A stretch of DNA of 64,000 nucleotides from Marasmius tenuissimus (GCA_029532415.1 JAQOTA010000060.1:3906001-3970000), one strand, 5' to 3'. Positions 1 through 13,252 are shown, counted from the stretch's first letter. Numbers and translations are program-made. Notes: a model not told the origin generated them from the letters alone.

Positions 1-73
1 CCCAAAGAGTAGCAAGAGCCAAGAGGATAGTCAGACCGGCGTAGTCCAACAAATTGAAGTTGTGATTGATCAT
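1..73 (-). CDS. 5' end of a minus-strand gene cut by the window edge; hydrophobic N-terminus
   Basis: An ATG at 73 opens a frame that stays open to the window edge (24 codons). The peptide begins MINHNFNLLDYAGLTILLA and is a short polar stretch followed by a hydrophobic run ending near a Trp. This is what the membrane anchor of a fungal cytochrome P450 or another single-pass ER protein looks like. No family motif is visible in so short a piece, so P450 is only a guess. The several hundred bases to its right would be its promoter. Confidence 0.35.
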   Translation of the reverse strand, partial: MINHNFNLLDYAGLTILLALATLW

Positions 74-2690
74 GGTTTGACGGTCAAGAGGACTGGGGGA
101 ATTGAGAAGTATGATGCCCCGAGAGGTCCCGGTTCGTCTTCAAATGCTCGCAAAGCAAGCTGAGGGTATTTGAGCTGGTCTAATTGCTCCCGACCTGCTA
201 GTGATACGGGGGGATATGTCATATGGAGTATTTAGAAGATGGGAGGGGTTTTGAGGGGAAATAGAAGTGGAAGTGGAGATTCAAGCGTGAAACATGAATT
301 CTTCGTGATGCAGTATGGGAGCTTGCCTTCCCCCAACCGGTTTCATATGACTGATACAAATGTTTTCGAAGAGGCTCGAGAGAACGTTACTGATGGAGTC
401 TCTTCAGACTAGTTGAAGGTCGGCGTCCGATAGAGAAGAGAGCCGTCTTCTACGCAAGACTTACACTGCATAAGACCAGAATTGATTCTTCTCGAAAGTC
501 TTTCTTGATCGTTTCCTGTTGACCTTAGTGAAGCATATTCGACAAGCACTATAGAAGACAAGCTCAGCCTAGAAGTTAGCCACTCCATCACGGTGCGAGG
601 AAAAGAGCGTTGGTCGTGGTCCAGGAGGATGGATTAAGATAGTGCAATCAAGACTGTGATAATATTGAGTGACGAAAATTTTTAAGCTCAGCTGAGTCTA
701 CTGGGCCCGACCGGGCCGCCTCTGAATTGAACGTTTATTCCCACCACGACTCACCCATGGCACCGTTGCAACTTGATTGGTGCCCCGCCGAATTCGCAAG
801 ATCCCGCTACACAGGTTCAACGGTCACCCGTAAAATTGAGTACCGGTGTATCCTTTTCTCAGAGCAAGGAACTCAAGGGGTAGAGAGATGGGACTGCCTA
901 CCGTCTTTACGAGGTCCCTGATAAGCATCCCGCACTGCATCCGACGACGTTGCCTGTCAAATAACCAAGGTATTCAAGGTCAAGATCCTTCAAAACGTTT
1001 ATGCTGCTCTGGTATCTCGTTACGGGTTCACTTCTGACAAATATGCTCCGGGGACACAGATTGAAAGCTACGCGTTGCTTTTATCGTAATCGATGCACTT
1101 AGGCTCTCTGCCCGTGCAATCCGCTCAGTCCGAACTGTACCTTCCTGTACTTCGTTAGGTCGGTTTTGAATCAAACCATTCGTCCTCATTCCTCTTAGAC
1201 GCACGGAATGCTCGAACTGCCGACAAAAGTCAATATAATAGTTAAAATAACCCTTTGCCAAGCATTCTCAAGGCTCCAATGTTGGAGCAACGATTTTAGT
1301 TCGACTCTCCTCCGGAGCGTTAGAAGGCGTTGAAGGGGTATCAAATGTTCTCTTTGGGGTTCATATTCTCCGTCTCAATGCGTCGGTATTTTTACAATCT
1401 GGACAGGAACCGTCTATATGGGGGCCTTCGGAGACATTCCGCATCAGCACCGTTTTAACTCGCGTAGGCCAGACTACTCACTGTACTGTTCCGGAAATTG
1501 GTGGCTGCCAGAAGAAGACAAGGATTGTTAAATCAAGCAATCAAAGGTGTATAGTAGACTCACTATTGCCAACAAGTCTTCTTGCAATCGTAACAGTCGG
1601 GTGGGTGTTCAGGACTGAACTTACACCGCGAACTGCTACACGATATCTATTGCGAGTGAGTAAAGTATTTGCTCTCTGGTTGGTCTATCACTGACAATCT
1701 TTTCAGGCTGCGGGATTGAGTTTAGCATTGAAATCAGGTCAACGGCATTGCGGGATCCCAAAGAAGTCGCACCAAATTCAAAGCATGGCCGCATTGAGTG
1801 TAAATGTTTCGAACGCTAAAGTTTATCAAAGAACAGGCCATGAGTCTTCGGAGCAGGGTCGATTGTAAAGCACACCTACAAGCGACGGCGGCACATTGAC
1901 GGGAAGGAAGGGGGTGACTGTTCTGAGATAGGCCTATGGGTTTTTAAGGGACGAGGCCGGTCAAAGCAGGCGGTGTTAGGAATAACGATAAGCTTATGCG
2001 CTATGCAACCCCGTTGCTTCATGCACATGCAGTAAACGGGAACCCCGTTCTTGGTACCATTACGAAGTCCTTGACTTGACATGGTAAGCCGATTCCCTTG
2101 TGTAAATAATCGATTTCTATATTGCGGCCCGGTGATCGTCGAAGAACGGGGTCGAGGTCGACTGGAGGTTGTCAAGAATTCTACTTCACAATCCCGCGAA
2201 CAGGGCAGGGCCACAGAGTCTAGCCATCTCGGAGTGTAAATGAATACAATCTCCGGCGTCTTTTCTTTGAACTGGCAGAGTGTGTCATTCTTGTGGGTGA
2301 TGAGGAGAATATCAATACCTTGACGAAACTATGTAGCCTCAGAGAGATCCCGAAGCGAGCTAAGCTGACGGGCTGAAGGGGAGATTGATTCAGCGAATGC
2401 TCTTGGAAAGACTCCACTCATAAGAGACTAGTTGTTACCCATCCGTAATAAAATGTTGAAGGGAACACGAAATACATCGTCGAACACCGCGCGTAACCGT
2501 TGCTCGGGGTCACGGGAAGATCGCCAGAAATCTGGGGACCCTTATTTATACTTTATCGGTCCTTGGCAGACCCGAATGGTTCAAATCCACCTTCCAAGTT
2601 TCATGCCACTCGTGACTCGCCTGTGCTGAGTTCAAACTGCATGAAAACCTGATAACAAACTTGATTGACTATCGGCTGACCATGATAGAA
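74..2690. other. Gene-poor stretch, no supported gene
   Basis: About 2.6 kb with only short open frames on both strands (none above about 112 codons), none resembling a known domain or joining through splice sites. The first few hundred bases probably carry the promoter of the minus-strand gene at the edge. A tRNA-like B-box string near 2579 has no matching stems. Confidence 0.5.
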
Positions 2691-3881
2691 CCGAACCTCA
2701 AGATATTGCATGTATGGCCGCTCCAGCCTCCTCTCCTCGAGGTCGAGTACGGGAGGAGGTATAAGTATGAGTAGAACAGGAAGCACTTTCCAAAGGGAAG
2801 ACGTTAGATACCTCGAGTAGACGTACGTCAGCCTGATGTCGTCCGAGAGGGCGGCGAGGTACTGTGATTGATACCAACTTAGGGCTAGCTTCTCCCTGTC
2901 CGTGGAACCTTTCTAGTAGCTCAGTATAACACATAATAAACACAAAAAAAAAACCGACAGCATTGTGCAAGCAAAACTCACGCAAGGGGTTCATAAATGC
3001 AGCGAGTACTACGGGATGATACGCCTGCAACTTCGCGGCCGTGTCCATTCTTCTGTTTCATACACAAATATGCCGGCGTCACTCGAAAGCATGCGCCGCT
3101 GACTCCTTCCTGTTCAAGCGTTCCGACGTTCACGCACAGGATTCTGTGCTTTTCGAGGCTGAACGTGCTCCAGATCGGGCCTACCATGACTGATGTATCA
3201 ATCTCAGTTCTCGATAACGTCTTAAACAGGAATACTCACGATGCATCCACTGTCAGCCAGCCAGAATTCGATGGCTCTCGAGGAATCGGTTAGAAAAAGG
3301 TCGAAACCGTTGATCGCAACGAGAAAGCACTCGATCAATACGACTTTCATCTCTCCTGTCCTGACCCACAAATCACGCAGTGAGATCAAACCTTCGACCT
3401 CCCACACATACCCGGGGATCTGCCTATCGACTGCTGAGACTCCAATGTATCTCCAGAGACACTACACACCGAGAATTCCCTTGAATGGAATTACTATATT
3501 CTCATCTTCTGCGCTCACTCTAACCGGGACCTCCATTGAGGTGTATTTCGACCGTCTACCTGCTATGATCGGAGCTACCCACTCACGGCACCTGAGGTAC
3601 ATTGGATCGTTGGTTATTAGGATGGCACATCTCAGTCGAATATAGCCATACTTTTCTGGAGACGGGCATTCGTGCGCGAAGCAATTTCTGGAGCAAGAAG
3701 TTCCAACCAAGCACCACACGAAGTTTTCTGAGTCCGAATCGCTGCCGGGGAGGATCCCGAGCCCGTTCGCTGTGATGGCCACAGGTACCCTTCCCCATCT
3801 GATCTTCCGGATGCCGGATAAATCCATAACGTAGGAGACACGATATAACCTGGTAATATAATCAGGATATACAATATACAC
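2690..3881 (-). CDS. Doubtful multi-exon gene, unknown product
   Basis: A chain of minus-strand open segments (about 3881-3462, 3407-3240, 3180-2990, then about 2925-2700) is separated by strings that could be introns, with good GTGAGT donors near 3238 and 2985. The first segment contains an ATG at the start of MDLSGIRKIRWGR and is Cys-containing. A later one has a hydrophobic stretch (VVLIECFLVAINGFDLF). I recognise no domain. Acceptors are ambiguous and the segments could be chance open frames in an otherwise empty region. Confidence 0.2.
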
Positions 3882-3900
3882 GTTGAGACTAGTTCTCTGT

Positions 3901-4993
3901 ACCGTGAAGTGATTTTTCCGAATTTTAACACGGCCGGGTTTCTACAAGGTGTCTATTGCTAGCACTCTCACTCTGGACTTCATCATCGCGGTGCCAAACA
4001 TACATTTCTGAGTGGTGTTACAGTACCGAAGAAGGACTGATACCAACCGTCGAGATGGTAACACTGAGCCAATAAATCCTCATTGCTGTCCGTTGCCCAG
4101 ACCCCGGTGGATAGAATTGGGGCGGAATGGGTCCGACTGACCACTGTTGCCACCTTCACAATGCTTATTTGTCACACAGCATGTCTTCTAATGGGTCAAT
4201 GAGTAGTTGCGTAGCCCCTTGTTTATCAATGAGGGAGGGTGAAGCACCAGGAAGCTCGGAGCTCAAACTCGGCGCTCTTTTACTTATGACATCTCAAGCT
4301 TCTAGAGTCAAACCATCGATTCAACCCACTATAATTTGACGTCCGATCATGCGCCTGCGGGGACTCTTTGGAACATGAGTACCAGGGTCACTCAAGTTCA
4401 AAAGAAAGGGCTGGAGATGTAGTGTGGAGGCTCAGGCTTGTTGGTTGATTTGTTCGAAGCTCTAACTTCAAGTTCTAACTGCAGGAATCTGGTGGCTGAC
4501 CCCGGGCGGTCCGGCACGGGCAACCGTATGTCGGACATTTGCGGCCGGTTCTGTGCCCGGCGCCCGCTAAGCACTCCAACTCTGCGTGATGGCCGCAACG
4601 TTATTTCCTTCAGATTCTTCTCATCCTCAACCACGATGGCAGACAGCAACTAAACTCGACTCTCCTCCTCAAGAAGAATCTGAGGAGTTTGAGGTGGTGA
4701 AGACTTCTGAATTCCCTCGAGTTCCGAGCCTTCAGTCCTTGCTAGTTAGCAGGTACAATACATAGCGTTCAATTGGGAAGTGAAGGTGAGTCAACCTGCT
4801 CATATCATTCACATGAGTGCGTCCGAATACTCATTGCTGCGGGCTTTGAGCTGTATAGGGTCATTTCAATGCCAATAATCTCATTTCATATGGGTGGCTG
4901 AACGTGTTCCGTTCCCACTGTCAACGCGATCGTCGGCTGCAGTCAAAAATTCAAGTGCACAGTTCATTGAACCCTTAACCTCAGACTACCAGC
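3901..4993. other. Intergenic region upstream of the esterase gene
   Basis: About 1.1 kb with short open frames only. The part nearest 4993 is presumably the promoter and leader of the esterase gene. No TATA box or other motif stands out. Confidence 0.4.
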
Positions 4994-6287
4994 ATGTCGT
5001 CGTCCATCTCCCTAGTTGAGAAACTAGAGATTGTACCAAAATTGCTAGCCGTTCGTGCGTTATAAATAATTTTTCTGTCCTTCTGCTGGATGTTCAATGA
5101 CGTTTTCCTTCAATAGCCTTTGTTCTCGCTTATTCGTCGCTCCTTTCCTTTTTTCATCCTTCCCTAAAGAAGAAGAAACTCTATAGACTTCTGTTCGAAT
5201 CCGCAATTCGCTACGTTGTTGGTTCAACTTCTCCCGGCCAGATTCAGTGGGTTGTAGGCCCGACGATAGATGTTTTCAAGGGATGGGCTAGGAAGCGCAG
5301 GTTAGAGCCCCTAATGGAAGACGTACCTGCTTCGGGGAAGAAATTGATGTGGATAGGGAACAAAGATGCTGAAAAGGTCGTTTTCTATGTTCACGGTGAG
5401 TAGAAGTGCCCTGGTGTATAGTTCGTCGATCTAAACCCCCCCTTCAGGTGGAGGCTTCATCATCCCCGCTTCGGATTATGCGTTCACTTTTTGGCGATAT
5501 GTGCTGCGCGAATACGTGAAGCGAACGGGCAAGGACGATCTCGCAGTCGTCTGCATGGAGTACTGTGGGTACTTTTGTCTTCTGCACGCGTCGAACTTGG
5601 CTTACAGACGTCTTGCGGACAGCTCTTTACCCTCGTACCTTCCCGACGCAGCTCCGGGAGATGGTTCAGGCTTTATCACATGTCCTCTCTACATCCCGCG
5701 CTTCCCCTTCCAATATTCATCTCGCGGGTGACTCGGCTGGTGCAAACCTTATCGTCCAATTCCTTAGTCACAACTTACACCCAGTTCCGTCTACCGAGGT
5801 ACCGCCCTCTCCTCTAGCCGAAATGAACCAGCGCGTTCGCGGAGCCCTTCTCATGTCACCTTGGCTCTCCTTGGATGAGACGACACCAACCCATCTCCAG
5901 TACGACACTGGTGACCTATTATCCGCTCACACTCTGACCAGAGGTGGAGTGTTCTACCTCGAGCACATCAAACCTGCTCATGTCCCCTATGTGAAAGTGC
6001 TTTCCGCCCCTGGCGGGGACGGTTGGTTCAAGGGAATCGAAAAGGTCACCGAGAGGGTGTTCGTCACTGTCGGTGGCGCGGAATGTTTGTTGGGTGATGG
6101 GGTTCAGGTCTATGAGCGGATCAAGGCCGCCACTCAGGGAAAGCTAGGATTCGATGTCAAGATAGATGTCGAGGACGATGCTATCCATGAGGACATGCTG
6201 GTGGAGTTTGGGGCTGGGGGGAAGAAGTTGACGGGCGCCGGGTTGAAGATTGTTGATTGGCTGCTTGAAGGGTATGCGAGCTCTTAG
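4994..6287 (+). CDS. Alpha/beta-hydrolase fold-3 esterase/lipase (HSL family)
   Basis: Four exons (4994-5054, 5117-5395, 5448-5564, 5608-6287) give 378 aa. The oxyanion-hole motif HGGGF lies at residues 113-117 and the nucleophile elbow GDSAG has Ser195. The acid is probably in VGGAECLLGD and the catalytic His is His346 (AIHEDM). This is the hormone-sensitive-lipase-like family, which hydrolyses short- to medium-chain esters; the substrate is not predictable. The N-terminus has a hydrophobic segment just after the first intron (VLAYSSLLSFF), possibly a membrane anchor as in fungal Say1-type steryl deacetylases. All introns keep phase and length is normal for the family. The proline-rich gene downstream is convergent (minus strand). 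Confidence 0.85.
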
Positions 6288-6750
6288 AAAACACTTTCGG
6301 CAACGACTGCACGGCAAGTTTTGCCTCTGTTCGTCCTTGCTGGGATCTTCGTCTATTGGGTACATGGGTTGCTGTCTGTTCACTACCGTCCAGCGCTATA
6401 CTTTCCGAATACGAACAAGGTTTAGAGTTTTATGTGGGGTGAGGGGCCGAGCACGGAGTCAGTCGCTGTTCGCTTCTGTTCACGTCTCCACCTCCATGCT
6501 TCGTTCACCCCATCGAACTCGGAACGAGGTATGCGAGATCGTCGAAATGACTGTATCATGGAATGTCATTCAATAGTCATTAAACTCTCGAGGACATGGT
6601 TCTAATTTAGTACAGATGATAGTATAGATATGACGGATATTGTTATTTACAACAATACAAAGCAAAACAGGAAAATTAGAGCAGAGTGCAGAAGAAATTG
6701 AAACCTATCTTCGAGACCACAATCAGAAGAGGGATTCCCACCACTGGCAC
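6288..6750. other. 3' intergenic region, homologous to the flank of the kinase gene
   Basis: Convergent 3' ends of the esterase and the proline/tyrosine-rich gene. From about 6460 onward the sequence is recognisably similar to 18885-19200, downstream of the kinase gene, including a stretch around the string atgacggat in both. It is therefore the 3' part of a duplicated block. Confidence 0.6.
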
Positions 6751-8136
6751 CTAATTCATCTTCCGCTCGTTCCCTGATGCCTTTGGATACCCTCCCTGAC
6801 CAGAAGATACACCCGGGGGTGCCATCTCTACATCCTCCGGAAGCGGATTCTCTGGATAATCGCTCGGAGGACTCCTCATTGTAGTCGTACTCGGTGGGGC
6901 TGTGGCTACTCTGGTGTCGGCCATGGTTCTGTTTCTGAATGGGTTGTTTGATCCCCACCGAGCGGTGGGAGCCTCGACGTGAGGTGATCGCTGTCCGTTC
7001 GGATCGTCAGGACTGGCTCTCATCATCGGCTGGCGAGTACGATAGTCATTCGTTCCATATTCCTCGTCAACACCAGTCGTGAGTGACGGAGGTGGAGGGT
7101 TTGGAGGCGGGAAGGACTGTTGGTCGTCCTGTGGATGGTAAGGGTAGGGGTGGGGATGATGCGAGTACTGGCTGGGAGGGGCACGAGAGTATTGGCCGTT
7201 GGGCTCTGCTTCCCAGTCTCGGGGTGGACCAGAACGCTGCTGCCATGGGGAAGGGTTCTGGTATTCGTGAGGCGGTTGCTGAGAGTAACGGGGCTGAGGA
7301 TAATACCCTTCTTCTGGTGGAGGCGGAGGGCGGGCTCGAGGCGCGTAGGCATCTGATCGGCCATAACGCGCATTCTGGGGATAGTAACCTTCACGTTCGT
7401 ACGGCGGGTTCGGAGCATGACCTGTATAAGGAGGTTGCTCATAGTATCCCTCATCCAGGGGAGGTTGACGACTTTGCGAAGAATATGGATCGGGTTGGTG
7501 CCTTCGTGCGGGGTAGGCTTGCTGAGATGGATGGGCGGACCGCTGATCAGGGTATCCAGAGGCCCGGTCCATCTCTGGCTGGGGCCTATGCCTCGGATCT
7601 CGCTGGCGGTGTTCTGGATTGTCGTATCCGTGAGAGATCTGATTCCTGGGTCTATGACCCGCAGGGCCCGACTCAGCGACACCGTCGTCACTCTCCTCGC
7701 TATCGCTTGGGTTGTCGTCATCCTCGTCCTCATGATATCTACCAATGTTTGTGGGGGCAGAGACTTGCGATCTGGGATGGTACGGTCGATCTACGGGATT
7801 TCGAGAGCTACGCCTGGAGCCTGAAGGTTGATCCAATTAATGAATGAATATTAAAGACGTTGTGTAAGAAGTAACACACCGTATGCGTTGCTTATCGTGC
7901 TATCTATTCCACAATGAGCCAAAGGTGGTCAGAAAATACACAACAGGTAACTCACTTTGATACGTCTGGTTATGCGAACCATAGTTATTGACCTCACTCC
8001 TGTTGTAAGAGTCTTTTATGTGTCTGGAGTGATCGTTGTTGTTGGTGATCTGGTCTCTTCCCACAGATGAGAAATTGGCATGGCCCCCAATGGTAAATTC
8101 CTTTGCGTTCGAGAAAAAACTCATATTCGAGCTCAT
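6751..8136 (-). CDS. Proline/tyrosine-rich disordered protein with NLR/kinase-type leader
   Basis: Three exons on the minus strand (8136-7956, 7903-7880, 7820-6751) give 424 aa. The middle exon is only 24 nt but joins in phase on both sides. Residues 1-60 (MSSNMSFFSNAKEFTIGG..., then FSSVGRDQ) resemble the short leader seen before NACHT or kinase domains in mushroom proteins. No NACHT or kinase follows. The rest is low-complexity, rich in Pro, Tyr, Gln, Arg and His, with an acidic patch (EDEDDDNPSDSEES) and repeats such as EGYYPQ. The last ~150 residues are shared with the tail of the kinase gene at 19349-21200. Several long open frames on the opposite strand here are shadows of this biased sequence. 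Function unknown; a scaffold or decoy of a signalling family is possible. Confidence 0.7.
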
Positions 8137-9320
8137 TCAGGATCGCAGAAGTATGGGGGGGAGATGATGGAACGAGGCAAGTCGAAAGTGCTGTGTTTGA
8201 TCAGAACGTTGTTGTACTTGCCAAAGCAAGGAAGTGTGTGCATGGGAATATATCATCGCCATCGAACGCCTGTCGCGTCACCTGGGGTCATGTATTCAAA
8301 AAAAACAAAGAAGCATCACGGACAAGGGTTGTGATCAGCTCTTCGAACAAGAGTTGCTGTGCGACTCGTACCTATATACAGGGTCGTTCCAGATTGCAGA
8401 AAGGAGTGTGTAGTGCCCTAGTACAAGGTTACCTTGAAAAAGACATAGTTCTGAGCATTGTTCTTCAACAAAGCATACGGCGGAAAAGGAAGGCGTGGCT
8501 GATGGCCGTGGACAGTGGCGTCTGCCTCGATCCGCATTACTCCCATGGTTCCCTACACCATCAGTGCGAATGCGAGGCCATTTTGAGGTGATTGTTGGGT
8601 GATTGGACGGACAATGCACCAACAGAAGGGATGTTCGGTGTACAGCTGCCAGATTGAGCGACACTCGCTTGTGAAGCATAAAATGCCTCATGTTGAGATT
8701 CTTCCAGGAGACAAGTCGTAGGCCAATATCCAGCGAAGCGTTACACAGCCTTTTCCCTTTCCTTGAGTAATCATTTAGACGAGTTTATGTTTAAACCATG
8801 GAAATAGAGCGACTCGTCTTCGGAGCCTCGCACCGTTACCTATTGGTACACCAACGAGCTGTGAGCGTTCCACCAGGAGTTTCAGTGAAGAGTACACCGC
8901 CCATTACGAACGCAACAGTCATGGGCGAGTTAGCGGTGCAGAATTCATAGCAATTTTGAATCGCCGTTTGAGCCAGGAGAACACTTGCTCGTTCCGTTAC
9001 GGTTTTGAATTTCTGCCTTTTCGTTTGAGAGTATTGGGCAGACACTCTGAAAGTTAGCTACCTGGTTTGAACAGCCGGAAGCCTCGACCTCATCGCTAGT
9101 GGCGGTATAGGTTTAGGAAGTTTTTGAGTCCTGCATGGGCGCCTGGCGGAACTGCGGACAGGTGCCGGGCTCACGGGCCGGGACTTTGTACGCTGTGCTT
9201 CAACTGTGCCTTCACGAGAATTTGAGATAAAACGAGTATTGGTGTTCACATTTCGTGGTAAAATCATATAGACAGTGTATATCGACACCCAGACGTCGTA
9301 CTGGGATTCAGGAGGTAGCC
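8137..9320. other. Intergenic region between proline-rich gene and transporter
   Basis: About 1.2 kb. The left part is the upstream region of the minus-strand proline-rich gene; the right part is the 3' flank of the transporter. Short open frames on both strands show no domain or splice-consistent structure. I see no supported gene. Confidence 0.45.
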
Positions 9321-11108
9321 TCAAACCGGGTCGGTTGTGGCCTTCAACGAGCCAACGCCAGTCTTTGACCGTTGGACGTCCTCCCCAGTCGCATCTTTCA
9401 ACTTCGCATCAACTTCTGACACATCGTCATCCAGCTCCGCCGTGTCCTGCGCTTGCTTCTTCCTCTGCTCACGAACCGCCAACATCTGGATCCCAATCAC
9501 AACAATAATTGCAGCAATCACAAAACCAAACGTCGCGGGGAACCCGTACCCTGTAAGGTAGATAAGTGTTAGTATTACTCGAAACGACACTAAGCTGGGC
9601 AGGGCCGTCACTCACGGAAACTAGGAGCCATCGTCTGAGGGAAAATGACGATAGGTAACCAGGCAGCTACAGCGTACTGCATCCCGTTCATGCTACTGAT
9701 CACGAGTGCGCGTTCTTCGTTGTCGCCCGAGCATATCTCGTTCGCCCACGTGTAGCTATTCAAGTTGGTCAGTATAGGTGAACGAGGGGTAAAGAGCGGT
9801 AAGCACGCTCACAAGACGGCAGTCATCAGCTGAACGCCAACGGTCAAGAACGCGAATTCCTTGAGCTTGATACTCGAAGGCCAGAACGCCAGGATACCGT
9901 TCGGAATTAGGCCATAAGTCTGGGATAACGTGTTAGTGAGGGAACGTATGCGGTGCGATAAGGATGGCCATACCAAGGGTCCCAAAATGAACGCGAATCG
10001 ACTCCCAGTGTAGTCCGACAAGAACCCCCATAGTACAACAGACGTTGCCGAGATGAGGTTTGTTCCAGTCGGGATCAAGTTCCTATTAACGACAGACAAA
10101 TGCTCCGATTTGAGCCAAATCCCAAAGTATCCACTCGCTTGACAGGATGTTCCGTATAGCTAGGAGAACGATAGGGGATCAGAAGCCAGTTTGCTCTGTC
10201 CAGGGTAGAGCACTTACAACGTATCCAAGAACGAAGGCATACCACCTCCACCTCGACAGAATCCGAACGAACGTCTTTGCAGTAATCTTCACTGGTGGGG
10301 CCTTGCCAGCCTTTTGAACCCTGTCAACGGCCATTTCGCACTCCTCTTTCGTCAAGAACCATGCACGGGTGGTGTAGGGAGTATCGGGAAGGAATAGGGC
10401 CGTCACGAGGCCTACAGGAATTGTCATGCACTAGCCAAAGAAACAAAACATGTTAGCTCCCATCCAGTCGCCTCATACGAAACGATCACTCACCCCACAG
10501 ACGATATACAACCACCTCCATCCTGCCAATCCACTATGCCCATCCAAACCCTTATAAACCCCCGCCTGCAAATACCCCCCAAACGCACTCCCCAACGGCG
10601 CCGTCATATGAAAAATCGCAATCCTCTTCGCCAACTCCGTCTTCGTATACCACGACCCAAGCACATAAAGCAAACACGGGAAAAACGAGCTCTCAAAAAA
10701 CCCCACAAAGAACCGAAACACATAAAGCTGATTCGAATTCTTCAACCCAGCCTGCGCAAACGTGAAAGCTCCCCAAGCCACCTCCATAAACGCTAACCAA
10801 TAACTCGGTCGTATCTTCTGTATGATAAGCGTCGAGGGGATCTGCATAACGGCGTATGCACATGTATAGGCGGTTTGCGCGTATGTGTATTCGTTGCCGA
10901 ACATCTTGAGGTCTTCTTGCATCCCGCTGACATAGGCGTTGGCGAGGTTGCCTTGGTCGAGGTATTTGAGGAAGAAACCGAGGCATCCGATAATGAGGAT
11001 CGAGAAGTCGAGTTTTCGTAGTAAAACTCGTTCTTCATGGCTCTTGAGGTGGGTATCCGTGTCCCAGATAAACGAACGGAAGGATTTCCGCGGTTTCGGT
11101 TCGGTCAT
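9321..11108 (-). CDS. MFS transporter, anion:cation symporter family (Liz1/Fen2/Dal5-like)
   Basis: Six exons (11108-10494, 10430-10218, 10159-9974, 9919-9813, 9755-9616, 9550-9321) give 496 aa, normal for the family, with all phases matching. I chose the ATG at 11108 (MTEPKPRKSF) because the open frame upstream has no other ATG. The first helix region carries FLKYLDQGNLANAYVSGM, close to the signature of pantothenate/vitamin and allantoate permeases. Later come helix-rich segments, LPDTPYTTRAWFLTKEE before the central loop, and a charged tail (REQRKKQAQD). It should be a plasma-membrane proton-coupled uptake carrier of small organic acids or vitamins; the exact substrate cannot be read. Confidence 0.85.
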
Positions 11109-13196
11109 GGCGAGGGGATTCGAAGAAATGGCCAATGAATGGCAAGCAGGATGGGGGTCGTGGAGGTCCTAAGGGAAACCGTTCGCATCTCGAATAAGTA
11201 GTGCGAGCAAACGGCAGTGAACCTGATATGTCGCCTGACTGGAGGTCAATAACGCAATATCAAGAGCCACTGAAAACTACTCACGCCATGATATAAACCA
11301 CAAGTCATTGATAGCGGTATTGTGGGAGCCCTGATAACGGGTGCTGATCCGGAGAAAGAAGCGTAATTGAGCACATGAGGTGATCACGTCGCAAATGCCT
11401 CATTCGATGGTGGATTATCTCTGTCGAGTGTGCAATGGCGAGAGCTCCGTCTCCGTACGCATGCATATCTTCGTCATCCACAGCTGAACCCTATAGCGAT
11501 GCTTCAACCCGTTTGCTGAGACATTTCTGCCATATCGTAGACGATGCGCGAGCAACGAAAAGAGGAAGTAGCTGGCGATAGCATGAGTGAATTGTGCACA
11601 CTCTCATAGTCGGTAGAGTTGATGTAGAGGCGGCCTTTGGTTCCTGACATGAGTTGCTCGTAACGAGGCGTACGACCGGCGCCCATTAATAAAACCAGGC
11701 CCCAGGCGCATATCAAGCCCTGAGTTTCGTATCCTGAATCAGTATGCCGTCCTCATTCAGGAGCCGTGGAACTCACCTGTGGAATCCCATCGAAAGCACC
11801 ATGATAGAGCCAGACCTCAAGAGGGCGATGCTTTTGGCAACATATTCGAGCTCCAATACCATGTCAACTCTCGCAAGACCCTCCAATCCAAGGCGACGCG
11901 TTCACCCGAAGTGTGCACAACCTTCCAGAGGAAGTAAGCAAGTAAACGATGGGCGAAAGTATCACATAGCGACCTACCAACGTACTGCCAGTACCCAAGG
12001 ACTGCTCCGAGATACTTCGCAAACTTTGAGAGCGAACAGGACTGCTTGATGGACTTCGGTAACAGTTTGTGTTACTACAAATTGGTATCCTAGCCTGCTT
12101 GAATACGTTCAGATCAGACGTCGAGAGAGTAAAAGTTCGCGACATACTGAACTCCGGGTGGTAGCATACAACTGCGCTGCTGTCCAAGTCGTATGATGAA
12201 CCGAATGGCTCTGGGCTTTGGGGTCATTCTCCTCATCCAGGAGATAGAAACGATTCATTCGCTTTGAGGGGGTTAAAGGGCCGCGACTTGCTTGCATCCT
12301 TCGTTTATACCTAAAAAAAGTGGCAAAGTAATCAGTCCTTGAGAGACAGAAAAGACAAGGACTCGACGAACTTTGTCCCGAATTTCAGATTCTATCGCGG
12401 TGAATATTTGATATAGACGGAGGTTTCATGGTGCTGAACCCGCAATGGAGGATTTCGAGCAGAGTAATATATATGTGAATAGCGATGTCGAAAGCCTCAT
12501 ACGCTGGCAACGCACAGAGCGTCTGACAGAGGACGGGAAGAGAGTGGGTCCATGTGGGGGTACGATTTCAAACCATGCCGGTGACAGTGTGACGTGACGA
12601 TTATACTCAACATTCACACGTGCCATAATCGGGCCGACGCAACTGTCATCATGCAACAGTCACCAACGTTTTGACCTGCTCAGGCTTCCTCGCCAAGGTG
12701 CTCTCGTTCCAGCACTCTTTTCTTTGTTTCGCCTATCTTTATTTCTCCCTGCTCTTTTTGTTGACAGCTCGGGCGCTGTAAGCGATAGACCAGCTATGCT
12801 TGCCTGAGGAACACATTCGGATAAAGATTTAGGTGCACGGTCTTACACGGTATCATCGGGACGAGGAAGTCAGGCCCAGCTGTTTCAGGATAAAGTTTTA
12901 GGTCGAATTTGAGCAACCGGCGGGTATCCTGCTTTGGAGACTGGGGTGTTCTCTTCCATGCTTGGGCAATGAAGAAAAGACCGTAGGAATCGAGAAATGG
13001 AGCTTCTCTGGGGGGATACAACCCCCCGAGCAGGTATTGATTTGTCTTATACTTCAGGGAGACTCAGGTCGTTACTTTCAGGTATGAGTACCCCGGGGGT
13101 CCGTCTAATATAATAGGGAAGGAGATTTTCAAATCGATGTGGAGCGAAACATTCGACCGAAACCCGTTCTCGGCGTGATTGAGCTCAGGATTTATG
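11109..13196. other. Intergenic region between divergent transporter and chitinase genes
   Basis: About 2.1 kb holding the promoters of the transporter (-) and the chitinase (+). Between about 11504 and 12297 several minus-strand open pieces (one with EQLMSGTKGRLYIN) have plausible splice sites and may be a small or decayed gene, but I recognise no family and cannot join them with confidence. Confidence 0.3.
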
Positions 13197-13203
13197 TATA
13201 AAA
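13197..13203 (+). promoter_or_regulatory. TATA box of the chitinase gene
   Basis: TATAAAA, 50 bases before the chitinase ATG at 13253. The spacing leaves room for a short 5' leader. Confidence 0.5.
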
Positions 13204-13252
13204 GTGCGTAGCTCTTCATCGTGTCAGCATCGGCTTCTCTCATAACTCGACC

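Noticed and set aside
2579..2589. String ggttcaaatcc, a tRNA B-box look-alike
   Set aside because: The bases around it do not pair as a T-stem, no A-box or acceptor stem fits upstream.
7023..7847. Long open frames on both strands inside the proline-rich gene
   Set aside because: They overlap exon 3 of the minus-strand gene, which alone has consistent splicing and a homologous copy at 19349. The others follow from biased composition.
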